64,000 bases of DNA, from positions 43,393,949-43,457,948 of the forward strand of contig OX387182.1 of NCBI GenBank assembly GCA_947561395.2. The letters are read 5' to 3'. Below, piece by piece: positions 1 to 11,500 of this stretch; within the stretch, counting starts at the first letter, position 1, and each line of letters starts with the position of its first letter. Source of the stretch: Buxus sempervirens (taxonomy: Eukaryota > Streptophyta > Magnoliopsida > Buxales > Buxaceae). The translations under genes and the position numbers were made by a program. The notes beneath the pieces were generated by a model. It had not been told where the DNA came from, made no database searches, and saw nothing but the letters and a program-made list of their open reading frames with translations.

Positions 1-344
1 CCAAAAATACCCTTATACAACTTACTTCCGAGACTTTTACAAGCAATAAATTGACTTGTACAAATAATAAAATGACTTGTGCAAGTCAATAAATTAACTT
101 GTACAAGTCAATAAAATGATTTGTACCATGAATGAGTGACTTGTACAAGTCGTTTGGATAAGTGATGTAAGGGCATTCTTGGAATAGTTGATTTGTAATA
201 GTGAAATAGTACTAAAAATTAATTATGTTGATAAAAGTGTACTAAAAATTAAAACTCAAAACTTTGCCAACTAAATGATAAATAATTTGATAAAGTACCA
301 CTAAAAATTAAATTTATCCTGTACGAAATTGGTTGCTAACCACC
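1..344. repeat. AT-rich flank with a short 22-bp tandem repeat
   Basis: No gene seen. From about 51 to 130 a unit of roughly 22 bp recurs three to four times, built on the palindrome ACTTGTACAAGT followed by CAATAAA; a further palindrome copy lies near 150. A second short word, ACTAAAAATTAA, recurs near 212, 240 and 300. The stretch ends where LINE-like coding sequence becomes readable at about 345. Confidence 0.6.
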
Positions 345-3300
345 CCCTCAAAATTTTTAGAGTTCAGAACCAAGCACGACGATATTGCCGAAGGACAACT
401 CCTGGTCATGGAATGGAAAGTCTACATTCAAACCCCCAATTCCTATACCCAGAGATGCTTCAGACTCTTTGAAAAAGAGAAAGTTATCATCACACCCTAG
501 CTCGAATGTGATCAAGGAGATAGCTGAAGATCTTCAACCATGAAAGTGTTTTTTTTGGAATTGCAATGGTTTAGGAAAAACTACTACTTAAGCTCACCTT
601 AAGGATCACTTTTTGCTGCATAAGCCTCAGCTTATTTTATTATTAGGAACTTTTGTACAGAAAAATTTTGCAATAAAAGTTTCTAAAAAATGAGGACATG
701 TTAATTATTTTGTGCTTCCTGCAATTGATGGTCGTGAAGATTTTTTGGTAATCTGGATGTAGGAGTTATCGGTTACAGTGCTCTCCCACAATCAATGGTC
801 AATTACTTTGGTGGTTTCCCATCATGGTTCTTCCTATATTCTTATATTTCTTCATGCAAAGCAGCCAAATAGAATCTCCAAATATCTCAATGGCTTGAAG
901 CTCAGATGAACTCTTTTTCTCTTCCATGGATACTATGCGGAGATTTCAATGCGATGAGGCAATCTCCTGATAAAAGAGGTGGATCAAACCTTGACAGAAG
1001 ACAAGTGGAAAGATTTTAGGCTTTCCTAGATAATTTTAATTTGATAGAAGTTAAAATAAGAGGACCTCAGTTCACCTGGTGTAACCAGCAGCATGGCTCC
1101 AGATGAATTTTGAAGAAAATAGATAGAGCGTTTGTCTCTTCTGATTTACTGGAACTGTTTCCCCATCCTGTTATCTACTCTTAGCCTATTCTTGCATCAT
1201 ATCATTGCCAACTAATACTTCATTTATCTTATGAAAACAAGATCCATGGTAAGCCATTTAGATTTGAAGCTTTCTGGGTTTGGGAGGAAACATGTCAAGA
1301 TATAATAGCACAAACTTGGGCTCAAGGTGGCATGTAGGCGACATCAAGGCCACTTTTACCGAAGCTTCATTTGCTAGCTTTTGCATTAAAGAAATGGAAC
1401 AAGGATTTTGTTGGCAACATCCATAAAAAAAAAAAAAAAGAGTGCTCTCAGACAACAGCTTCAGAATATACAAGATTGTCTTCTCACCAGTTCAAATAAT
1501 TCTTTGTTAGCAGAGGAAGCCAGAATTCAAAAAGAATATGCCTAGGTTTTACTATAGCAAGAAGCTTTCTAGTTACAAAAATTACACATAACTTGGCTCA
1601 AGGAAGGAGACCAGAACACAAGTTTCTTCTACCGCACCACCTTGATTCGAAGGCAGATGAATTTTATACAATCCTTGAAGGATGAAAACAATATTGGGGT
1701 AACATCTATAGAAGCTTTAGAGAAACTATTTATTGAGCACTTCCAAAATCCATATACAGCTGTACCATGGGAGCTAGATTATGAATCGCCAGGACTTAAC
1801 CAAGTTTCAATCACTCCTGTTAAGAATGATATTCTTAGTCATATTCCTTCCCCTTCGGAAATATGGGACATAGTTAAAGGGATGGGATCGTTAAAATGCC
1901 CCGAACCTGATGGTTTCCAGGGCATTTTTTTATCGAACCTATTGGTCAGTTGTTGGACAAGATGTCATTCAAATGATCCAATCTCTTTTCAATTCAGAAA
2001 TCCTTCCTACAGTTCTTAATCATACTTACATAGCATTGATTCCAAAGATCTCCCATCCTGTCGTTTGCATGAATTCAGGCCAACATGCTTGTGCAACTTT
2101 GCTTATAAACTGATATCAAAAATTTTGGTAACCAGACTTAGACCTCTTCTCAAGGATCTGATATCCCCAACACAAACAGCATTTGTTCCGAAGCGAGATA
2201 TTAGGGAGAACATATTAATCCATCATGAAATATCTCACTTCTTCAACAAATAGAAAACGTCATTTAAGTCAAGTTCAGAAAGGATTCCAAGTAAGGGCAT
2301 GTATACCTTAAAACTAGACATTCCAAAGGCTTCCGATCGCCAAAGTTGGTCTTTTTAATCATTGTTCTTCATGCTTTTGGATTTTCAAAAAAAAGTTATC
2401 TCATTAATCATGAAATGTGTTTGCTCTGTTTTTTATAGCATTCTTTTTAATGGTAAGCTAGTTGGAAATTTTGTTGCTAGTGGGGGCCTATGACAGGGAG
2501 ATCCACTATCCCCCTATTTGTTCACCTTATTGCCAACAGGTTTATCATTAGCAATCTTTAGAGCTGAAGCAAATGGTCGATACAAAGGCATATATCTGAA
2601 AAGGGGAGGACTATCCATTTCACACTTCATGTATGCTGATGACTTAAACGTTTATGGATTTACTTCTAAACATGAAGCACATGCAATTTGGCATATAATT
2701 CAAAGGTATTGCATTGAGTCTGGACAGAGTATTAATCAATTGAAATCATCTCTCAAATTCAACTGCAATACGTCCAGGCAAAGACAAGTAAGTATTAGAC
2801 GCCTGTTTAATATTCCTTCATCTCATGCCATGGATAGATACTTGGGTGTGCCAGTTTTTCACAAGAATCCTCTCATACGTGAATGTACTGATATTTTATC
2901 TAAAATGGCCTCAAGACTAGCGAGATAGAAAGCCAAAATCCTCTCCCAAATGGGCAAATTAACTCTCATCAATTCTATTCTTTGTTCACAACCTCTCCAC
3001 TTGATGAGTAGTTTTCTTCTTCTTATGGGAGTTATTAATAAAATAGACAGCCTGACCAGATCCTTTTTTGGAATTCCAATAATGAATCAAGGTCCTTTCA
3101 TGCTGCTTGTTGGGAGAAAATAACTTTTCCTAAAAAGTTTGGTGGTCTTGGCATCCGTAGACCTCTTGATGAGTAAGGTCTTGTTAATGAAACAAGCATG
3201 GAAGATTGCCACAAATATTGATGGACTGTGGGTCAAATTAATGAAAGATAGATATTTTCCACAGTCCTCTTTTATGGATAGTCATACACATATCAAAGAT

Positions 3301-4697
3301 TCTTATGCATGGAAGCAGTTGTACAAGCTTAAATCTTGGCTTGAAAGAGGAAGTGCATGAATATTGGAGAATGGAAGGGATGTTGAAATAGTCAAGGACA
3401 AGTGGGTTGGGGATACAACTCAAATCATTTCTGATTCTCAAAATGTGCAAAATTTTAATATATCCAAGGTAAGTGAGCTGCTACATCAAGGTGCCTCAAG
3501 CTGGAATTTATCCATTATTCAACAATTTTGGGGTGAGGATACAACTCAGAAAATTTTACTTACTTATATTAATCCTCTTCTTCAAAAGGATAAGCAAATT
3601 TGGACCCTCAATTCAACGGGTCAGTTCACTGTTGTTTCGGCTTATCAATTATTATTGTCAAAACAAGTCAATTTAATTAGACCAATCTGGAACCTAATAT
3701 GGAAAATTAAATGTCCTATTAGAATCATATTATTCTTGTGGAAATGCTTGCGGGCGGGAATTCCTACAGCAGCTACTCTTGCACAACGTTGGCGAGGAAT
3801 TGATGCTACTTGTCCTTTATGCAATGGGCATAGTGAGACTTTGGAGCACATCTGGTTGCAATGCCTATTTAGTAGATCATTATGGTTTCGCCATATTGGA
3901 GGCACTATGCAACAGCTTGGTCCTCAAGATGATCTCAGAATGTGGTTCTGCAATTTATTATCTATAACTCCTCCATCTCCTTCATTTGATTTCGTGGATT
4001 TCTTAAGTTCAATGGCTTATTTTGGTTGGGCAATGTGGAAATCAAGAAAAGCTATAATTTTTTAGGCTAAATTTCCTTCCTTGGACTTTACAAGTCACTT
4101 GTTTAGAAGATTTCTATGTGATTCCCAGCTGCTGCAAAGTTCCGAGTCTCAACTAGTCATTAAAGATGTTAAATGGGAACCTCCTTGCTTTCCTTTTATA
4201 AAAGTAAATTTTGATAGGGCTCTTAGGAAGGCATCCATGGAGGCTGGTGCAGGAGGTCTATGCTCAAGAGGTCTACTGCTGCTGCAGGAGGTCTACTGCT
4301 CTTCAGGCTGAGGTCTTAGCAGCTTTTCAAAGTCTTCGGTTAGCTCAAGAAATGGGTTAATGAACACATTATCCTTGAATGAGACCGTTTTTATCCAATT
4401 ACTATCTCATCCCCATCGTGAAGTTCCATGGCGTATGAATGAGTTGATTGGTAATATCCGTTGCATATGTGATTCCTTTTGTGACAATTCAATTTAGGCA
4501 TACATATAGGGAAGGGAATCAGCTTGCAGACATCCTGGCAAATTATGCAATTTACCATTCACAATTTACTTGTTTTCATACTCCTTTTTTGTCTAACATT
4601 TTATTTGATGATGCTAGAGCTTGTACTCATTCTAGACTCTTTAAACAGTTATGGTATATAAGACAGTTCCTTTTCTTATCCCAAAAAAAAAAAAAAA
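345..4697 (+). mobile_element. Degenerate 5'-truncated L1-type LINE (endonuclease, reverse transcriptase, zf-RVT, RNase H)
   Basis: A plant L1-type non-LTR retrotransposon. The tail of ORF1 can be read to about 541. ORF2 then starts with an apurinic endonuclease domain (MKVFFWNCNGLG, from 541). Reverse transcriptase follows, with the catalytic YADDL intact near 2632-2646, and a zinc-finger RT-associated domain near 3690-3900 (CPLCNG, HIWLQC). A C-terminal RNase H is marked by VNFDRA near 4206 and YREGNQLADILANYA near 4505. The reading frame is broken many times by stops and frameshifts; the longest open pieces are 3364-4065 and 2518-2928. A 15-base A tract at 4683-4697 closes the 3' end. The 5' end is truncated within ORF1. 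I found no target duplication. An old, dead copy, more decayed than the LINE at 41123. Confidence 0.85.
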
Positions 4698-5101
4698 GAG
4701 GATGAGTGGAACCCTAACAGCATATAAATTGTTAGTAGTCCTCAAGGTTTACAATTTTGGCGGCACGCGTGGCGATGCGTTTCACCGGGAAAAATCGCTA
4801 GGGGCACATCGTTGGTGACTTGACCGAAATTTCGACGATTTGTCACCGAAACGCGGCGTCGTGCCAAGCGAAACGGAAAAAAAATATTTTTTATTGGCGA
4901 AACGGGGCGGCGTGACGACGAAATTTCTCCAAAATCCGAAAAAAACCAATTTTTGCCCATTTTTTGATTTTTTCTTGCTTTTTTTATTTTTCCACCGTTT
5001 CGGCGACGGGCAGCACGCCCACCGACACTAAAATTGCAAACCTTGGTAGTCCTATAAAATAGGAGGATGAGTGGGAGCCTAATAGCACATAACCTATTGA
5101 T
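4698..5101 (+). repeat. Diverged direct repeat on both sides of the hAT-like MITE
   Basis: About 37 bp starting GAGGATGAGTGG occurs at 4698-4735, directly after the LINE poly-A, and again at 5063-5101. The copies agree at roughly three quarters of positions. The MITE and its 8-bp duplication lie between them. The pair probably predates the MITE. Its origin is unknown, and it does not behave as the target duplication of the LINE. Confidence 0.5.
4743..5045. mobile_element. hAT-like MITE, 303 bp, GC-rich, with a perfect 8-bp target duplication
   Basis: The ends are inverted repeats: CAAGGTTTACAATTTT at the left, and the complement of the right end reads CAAGGTTTGCAATTTT. The element is bracketed by an exact 8-bp direct duplication, GTAGTCCT, at 4735-4742 and 5046-5053, the size made by hAT transposases. 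The interior is rich in CG and in CGAAACGG/CCGTTTCG words, unlike the AT-rich surroundings, and has no transposase coding capacity. It is therefore a non-autonomous element. An apparent 151-aa minus-strand ORF across it is chance. Confidence 0.8.
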
Positions 5102-6330
5102 AATAAATTGGTGATTCATAATGGCTATAAAGTAGGTAGGGGATTCAGTAAGTGTGGCTTTGAAACAAAAGGGTAAAATGGATAAATTAGTAAACATGAG
5201 GGTCCTTTATTAGGGATAGATGTTGATTCAGTTTTTGTTTAAGTGTCGAGCTTTGATCGACATTAAATTCATTTAAAAAAGAATAATTAATTATTTTCAT
5301 TAGTAGTCAACATTCTTAATTATATCATATAGAATTATAATTACAAATAATTATTCTTTTTTAATAGTAATAGAATAATTAATTATTCTTATTTTTAAAG
5401 AGAATAATAAAGTTGCTATGTCCTTTGGTCAATTGGATCCATGTTCATTCTTTTCTGGATTTAGATTAGATTTGCAAAAATGTAAGTCCAGTTAGAAAAG
5501 TGGGCTAAAATTGATTTTAAGTGAGTTCATTGGTGGTCTTTCATCTAAAGTAAGAAAAGTTTTTAAAATTTATTTCAAGTGAGGTTTTTGGGAAATATCT
5601 AAATTACTCTTTCATTACTTCCAACATTGCCCTTTTATATCCTTAAAAGCACATTACTGATCCTTCGGGATGAGACTAGAACGAAAAGGGATTTGGGCGC
5701 TTCGTCTCTTTGGTTGGGGGTTGAGTGGCAATGGTTATGAAGGCCCTTAGGACCTTAGGTCCTTAGCCATCTTTTTTATCTGAAAAGCACAAGTGCACAA
5801 TAGCAAAGGAAACAGTGTCAGTTGGAGCACAAAGAAGGTGGAAGTTTGATTGATGGCTCTCCTTTTGTGAAAATATTTTTACGTATAACCCCACTTGCCT
5901 CCTCAAATTTAATTTTGCTCACCATCTCCGTGTTCAATAGATCTTCTTCCTTCTTGTTCTTCTTATTTTTGGCCTTATGAGATTTTCTCTTCACCAAGAA
6001 TCATGAGTTAGAATATTAGGTTTCGATTGTTGTTAAGAGTTGCACTCATGGGGAATATTTGAATTGTATGCTAGTTAGGGAAGTATGGATACTAGCATGT
6101 ATGGATCAAAATGTGTGACTTCTCGGCTGGAGAACATAGTTGAAGTGAGACAATTGAACACATACTTACGCTGTTCTTGTTGAAGCTCGTGTTTCTTTAT
6201 TTGATTTATCGAAATAATGTTCTAGAATACTTGCTTGAATCGACGATTGAAATTTATCTTTATAAATTGGAGAAAGCTATTTGAATCCGTAGACAGGGAA
6301 TGAAATTTTGAAAACCATGATTCCTGTCTG
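5102..6330. other. Unassigned intergenic sequence
   Basis: No gene recognised. Positions 5270-5415 are very AT-rich, with repeated AATAATTAATTATT words in both orientations that could be a decayed small inverted-repeat element. The stretch 5640-5790 is more GC-rich but has no convincing reading frame. Confidence 0.4.
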
Positions 6331-7010
6331 CTGTGTCCTGTCCTATCTTCATCAGAACTAACATCGAAGCAAATAAAAGGCGGAAGAAGCTGAATGAAAG
6401 ACTCTTTGCACTTGAGATCGTCGTCGTAGACGTGAGTCTCTGGAAATGCTCCCCTTCCTCCGCCCATTCACTCCCACATAAAGCCCAACCCCATCTCAAT
6501 CAAATCACTCCATCTCTCGCGCTGCGTGTTTTGCTTCATTCAACAAAGTCATGTCGGAAATGGGGTTTCAGTTTCTCGTTTATTTCTACTTCGCTTTCCT
6601 CTTTTCATCCTCGCTTTCTTCTATTCTGTGTCGAAGCTTATCACAGGATCCCAAAGGAATAGGAGGAAGAAGCTGAATGAAAAATTCTTTGCACTTAGAT
6701 CCGTGGTTCCTAACATTACCAACGTCTGACTCAATTACCAACACTATCTCGGAGAATCCCTGATTGGAACCGGAGCGTTAACGGCGTCGACGACTTGGTT
6801 TCTGCGGCGTTGTGGGGGTTTCGATGGGAGAGTGAGGAAGAGAGACCAAGAGAGGAGAGAGAGGGAGGGGGATACAGGAGAAAGAGAGAGGGAGGAAGGG
6901 GCAGCGGCTCCGCTGTGGGAGGTTCGCCGGGGCGGGAAAGGTTTACACGGAACGGATAGAATTTTAAAAAATTATAAAATAAGAAATTTTCAGGGACTGA
7001 TTCAACTTCT
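6331..7010. repeat. GC-richer segment with a duplicated 45-bp motif
   Basis: A stretch containing GGAAGAAGCTGAATGAAA then TCTTTGCACTT occurs at about 6377-6420 and again at about 6656-6702, same orientation, with few differences. The 6730-6960 part is GC-rich and purine-rich (GA tracts at 6830-6900) and resembles a 5' gene end or an element terminus. No protein family was recognised on either strand; overlapping open frames of 60-109 codons are probably chance. Confidence 0.35.
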
Positions 7011-8523
7011 CTAAAATGCCCTTAACGCTTCATTAATAGAGGGTTCCCTCCCACCATGATTGCAACAATGATGGATGACTGGCGTGAAAGATGGGAAAAG
7101 ATGGTAAGAAACAATCAAATACAAAAAAGAGTAATCTCAATCATATAAAAAATAAAGAAAGGCAGTTGAGATGGTTTGGGTAAGTAGAATGGAGATTTGT
7201 GGAGGTTCTCATGACAAGATGTTGCAAACAAGTGCATGGACCTAAAATGTCTAGATGATGAGCAGGAAAATTCCTTGGTGGATTCAACTGGAACAATTAG
7301 AACGAACAAATATATTTAAAATCATTGTTTTCAATAGACTGGAATGGCAGGAAACTATTCTTAGAGCAAGGCATTTTTCACATTAATGCATTCCTTGAAT
7401 GAATGCAATTAAGAGAATCTGAAGCTAGCAGCAAAAGGTGAATAAAGGAGATTGGATCAAGAAGGTTTGGGCCATCCAGAATGAGGTGCTGTATGAATCC
7501 ATGAGAGTTTGTGCAAGTGGAAGATGCTAAAGTGAGCAGTAGGAAGGCTAAGGAGGCTATAGATAGAGATTTTGAGGAAATATTTGATTACAATTGGTTT
7601 GTCCAGAGACAGATAATGGCAGAGCATGATCCATAAGTAAATAGTCTTGTTCATGACTCATAGAGCTAGTACATGGATAGTGTCCATTCATGAGTAGTTT
7701 CAAACCCATTCTCTCTTTGAACAGTTAGAATGCATCTGATCACTTGATGATATAGGAGAGAGAGAGAGAGAGAGAGAGTCAAACATGTCAAACATGCCAG
7801 ATGTCACCACAGTTAGAATGCATCTGATTCCTATAACAGTAATCACGTGGTGCCAAACATGTCGCTAACTGTAACACCTTCAAATTGCAGTCAAATTGCC
7901 TTCCAATACAAGGGGTTATGTATCCACCAAAGAAAATGATTACCAGTTGGGTGCATGCTTCCATGGCACCACGATTGGTACTACAGGAGACATCACACCC
8001 CTGATATTTCAAAAGAAATGGTTAATAGGTAAGGATCACCAAATAAACAAAAAAATAAAAATAAAATAAAATAAAAGGTAAGGATCACAAACTTTCTGGG
8101 AAAGACAAAAATCACATGGCTGTTGATGACAGCAACTTGTGCCGTGGAAGTACAAAACCAAGCTAGTTGCCAGCCTTTTTCTGCAGTGAAAAGATTACAA
8201 AGTATTCCACGGCAATATAAAGGAGTTACAAGGAGTCATTTTCTAATCCTCAAACAGCTGATGTCAGGAAGTTAAAAGCCGTCATTTGGACTATAAGAGG
8301 TTTGAATACTAGAAGTTACGCAGTCACAGATATATAGATCATTAATTATCCCTATGTTGGCATAAAGAATTGAGTGCTGCATAATACTTTGGAAAGCATA
8401 TCTGAAGCTTGGGAGTAAGTACCCCTTTATTAGATCAATGGAAAAAATTTTAACAAAATTGAATTATTCAAGTAACAAAGAGGCACACAAAGGCCACTGA
8501 CTCGCAGCTAAAATCGTTAGTTA
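7011..8523. other. Downstream flank of the glucuronokinase gene
   Basis: No independent gene seen. It should contain the 3' untranslated region of the minus-strand kinase gene, whose stop codon is at 8524-8526. An AG microsatellite lies at 7752-7779. An exact 20-bp word starting ACAGTTAGAATG occurs at 7721-7740 and again at 7809-7828, on either side of the microsatellite. Confidence 0.45.
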
Positions 8524-11500
8524 TTAAGATGATAGGGTTTTTCGATCAACATCATTCAGAAAAGATGACACAACAGATGCTGGTTGAACAATAAAACCTG
8601 CTTTCCTGCAAGCCTCCTCCAGAAGCTTCACTTGTGCAGGCCCATCAGGACAAAATGCAATCACAGCACCCCCACTTCCAGTAAACTTTGATGCAGCACC
8701 TACTCTTCGAGCCACCTCCACCATTTCAATGTTCATGGCACCAAGAGCATCATCTCCAAACATACGCCTACAATATTCAAATGCTAAATTTAATTCAGGT
8801 AAAAAGAGAAACAAAGGGAAGTAAACTGAAGCATAACCACCAAATTTACCATTGTATAAGAGAAATCATGGCATGGGAAAGCAGTTTGATTCATGGAAAA
8901 AAAATGAGGTTGGTATGATACAGATCTCAAAATCCATTATTGTTGATCCTCAGATATATTTCAGGTTGGTAGAACTGCAGAAATATCAGGTGGGATATTA
9001 CATTAATTATAAGTTTTATTCAGACATGAGAAAGACCTCTATTTTTACCTTCGAAGATCAAAATTTTGATTCATAAGATCTGCAAATTTACGGTAGTCCT
9101 TTTCAAGTAAAGCTGTACGACCTTCAAGAGCTATCTTCGCAACTTCTGTCATTGATGTTACTATAAACTCATCGCCATCGAGCCACCTCTTTCGAACAGT
9201 ACTGTGTACCTGTATTCACAAAGGTTGTATGAACAAAAATCTTTCACACAACTATTTGAGTGTTTTTCTTCTCTGTTGTCAGTCTTTGGTGCATTTTTGT
9301 GTATCTGTGTCTCTGTTGGTTTTCTATAAGATATGAACATACCATGCATGGAAGGAACACAAATGGAAAGCAGAAAATGATATCATCGGGTGTTTTCACA
9401 AATCAAGCCAAATAATTGATGTTCCTTCAATAGTTATCCGAGTTCTAATAATTTTAAGATGTAAAGAAAATCTTTCTGACGCATACTTATAAGACTGGTA
9501 AGACCAAATTGAATAATTGATGTTTCTCTTTTTAAGACCATCTTTACAATATTGCAATATTGGATTAGATCATTACATCAAGTCATAACTACATAAATGT
9601 GATAAATTATTACTTCCCTCACCCCATATGCAATAGACGATATTGCCAAGTTGTCCAACTCAATTACCCATCACGTGTATGCACAATACAGGCAACATTT
9701 GTTCATCATACAATCTTCTCAGACGATGAAAATAATTTTACAAATACCAACCTGAGAACATAAATAGCTTATTATTGCATTCGAAGTTCAGGGAAGCAAA
9801 AAATTCCATAAAATAGGTAATATTGGTTGGTATTTCTTAAAAAAGTGTTCCCAGGTGTGTATTTATGCATGTGCGCGTGATACCAGCACCATTTTCTTAA
9901 GCAATCTTCTTCAAAAATAACAACAATTTTGCAGTACCTATGTACTTTTATCATAGATTTAGAAGCAGATGCAAGGGAAAGGCACACAGATTCTTCAACA
10001 CCAGTAAAGCATGGGCAACTTGTAGAAGACGACATAGAAAGGATGCATGCCTTTTACAGCAAACATATAAATTTAGAAAGATAACTGCAGTAACTAGAGG
10101 AAGCAGAGAAACAAAAAAAGGAAAATAAATACAAAGGGCAAAGAAAGATATTAAGAAACCAACCTTCCCAGAATCACTTGGATTCTCAGCGTAAATAAGA
10201 TGGAGAGGAGGAAGAAGGCTGGTATCCATGGGTGTATACATTCCATGCCCCAACCTGTCCATGTATTCCTTGCTAAAGTCCTATAAAATCAAAATTAAAT
10301 GTGTAAACACAGAATATGATACACCAACTATAATGTGCATGGTTCCTCCAAATTATTACAAACCATGTAAACAAGCCCACCATAAACCTGTGCTACCCTA
10401 TCTTGGAGACCAGCCACAATTCCAAGTTCCTTCTCTGCATCAAGGATCAGGTTAGGCCTGACCTCTACTTTAATCAGATGCCTGACATTGTAGAAGTCAA
10501 GGAGGCAGCTTAGAGCAGCACATACAATAGCACTGGAACCTGAAAGTCCTGTCTGAAATGTCAAAATGGCAACACAAAGTTTTAGCCGAGTGTTGCAATT
10601 AGAAAAACAAAACCCAAGATGATACATAATGTGACAAATGACCAAATGACAAGAATCACATTTTGTTTTCTTTTCCCCATCTCATGATTTCAAAAAGGAA
10701 AGTGAGCAACTGGAAAATGTCTTTAAGTGTTTTCAATATGCACAAATTCCAACAATCAAGAAAAGGTCTAATTTTCCATATTTCAAGAAAAAATTCATAG
10801 CTGGAGGGACAATCATTCGAATATTTTGGGAAAAGTATTTCAATTTTCAAAAATGCCGCCGTGAGTCCAGGTTTCTGATTCATTATGCAATCACAATGTG
10901 ATTGCCTCTGCCACATAACTTGCACAAAAATTCATTAATCATTAAAAATATGAAAAAGGAAAAAAAATTTTTGACATGTTTGAACATAAATTCTAAATAT
11001 TATAGGGGCCATATGCAGGGGTTAATTTTATGACAACCCATGAGAGAATGAAAGAGAAGAACATATACATGGTCACAAAATGACTTGTGCAACCACATTT
11101 GATAACACCTAAGGAAACACCCACAATCATAGTCATTAGCTAATCCAAAAGTTGAAATAGAAGAACTTATACATGGTTGTCCAATCACTTTGAAGCCGCA
11201 TTTTATAGCAATGAGGAATAAGGTGGGATGCCCACATTAATATTCATAAGCGAGTCACTTCACCAGTATGGGGCAAGTCTGAGCATAAAAAATTGACTGT
11301 GGTATAATTTTTCTCCTTTTTATTTTTCTGATCTGCAACTACTTTGTTCAGTTTTGAACATACATTTTTTCTCCAATCTGAGCTTAATATATACTTTTTA
11401 ATTTTCAAAGGGTTTAAAATAAGTTGTGCAAAGACTAAATATATGAAATTCCCTTTAACTAAAGAAACTGTTAGAATTGATAATCAGGTTATCCCTTTAA

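Noticed and set aside
4742-5197. 151-codon minus-strand open frame
   Set aside because: It runs across the hAT-like MITE and its flank; the composition is that of the element and there is no family match.
6832-7014. 60-codon Arg/Glu-rich frame
   Set aside because: Produced by a GA-rich simple repeat.
7020-7400. Possible LINE fragment, with a short LRWFG-like stretch near 7167
   Set aside because: Only five residues resemble the RTE block and nothing on either side extends it.
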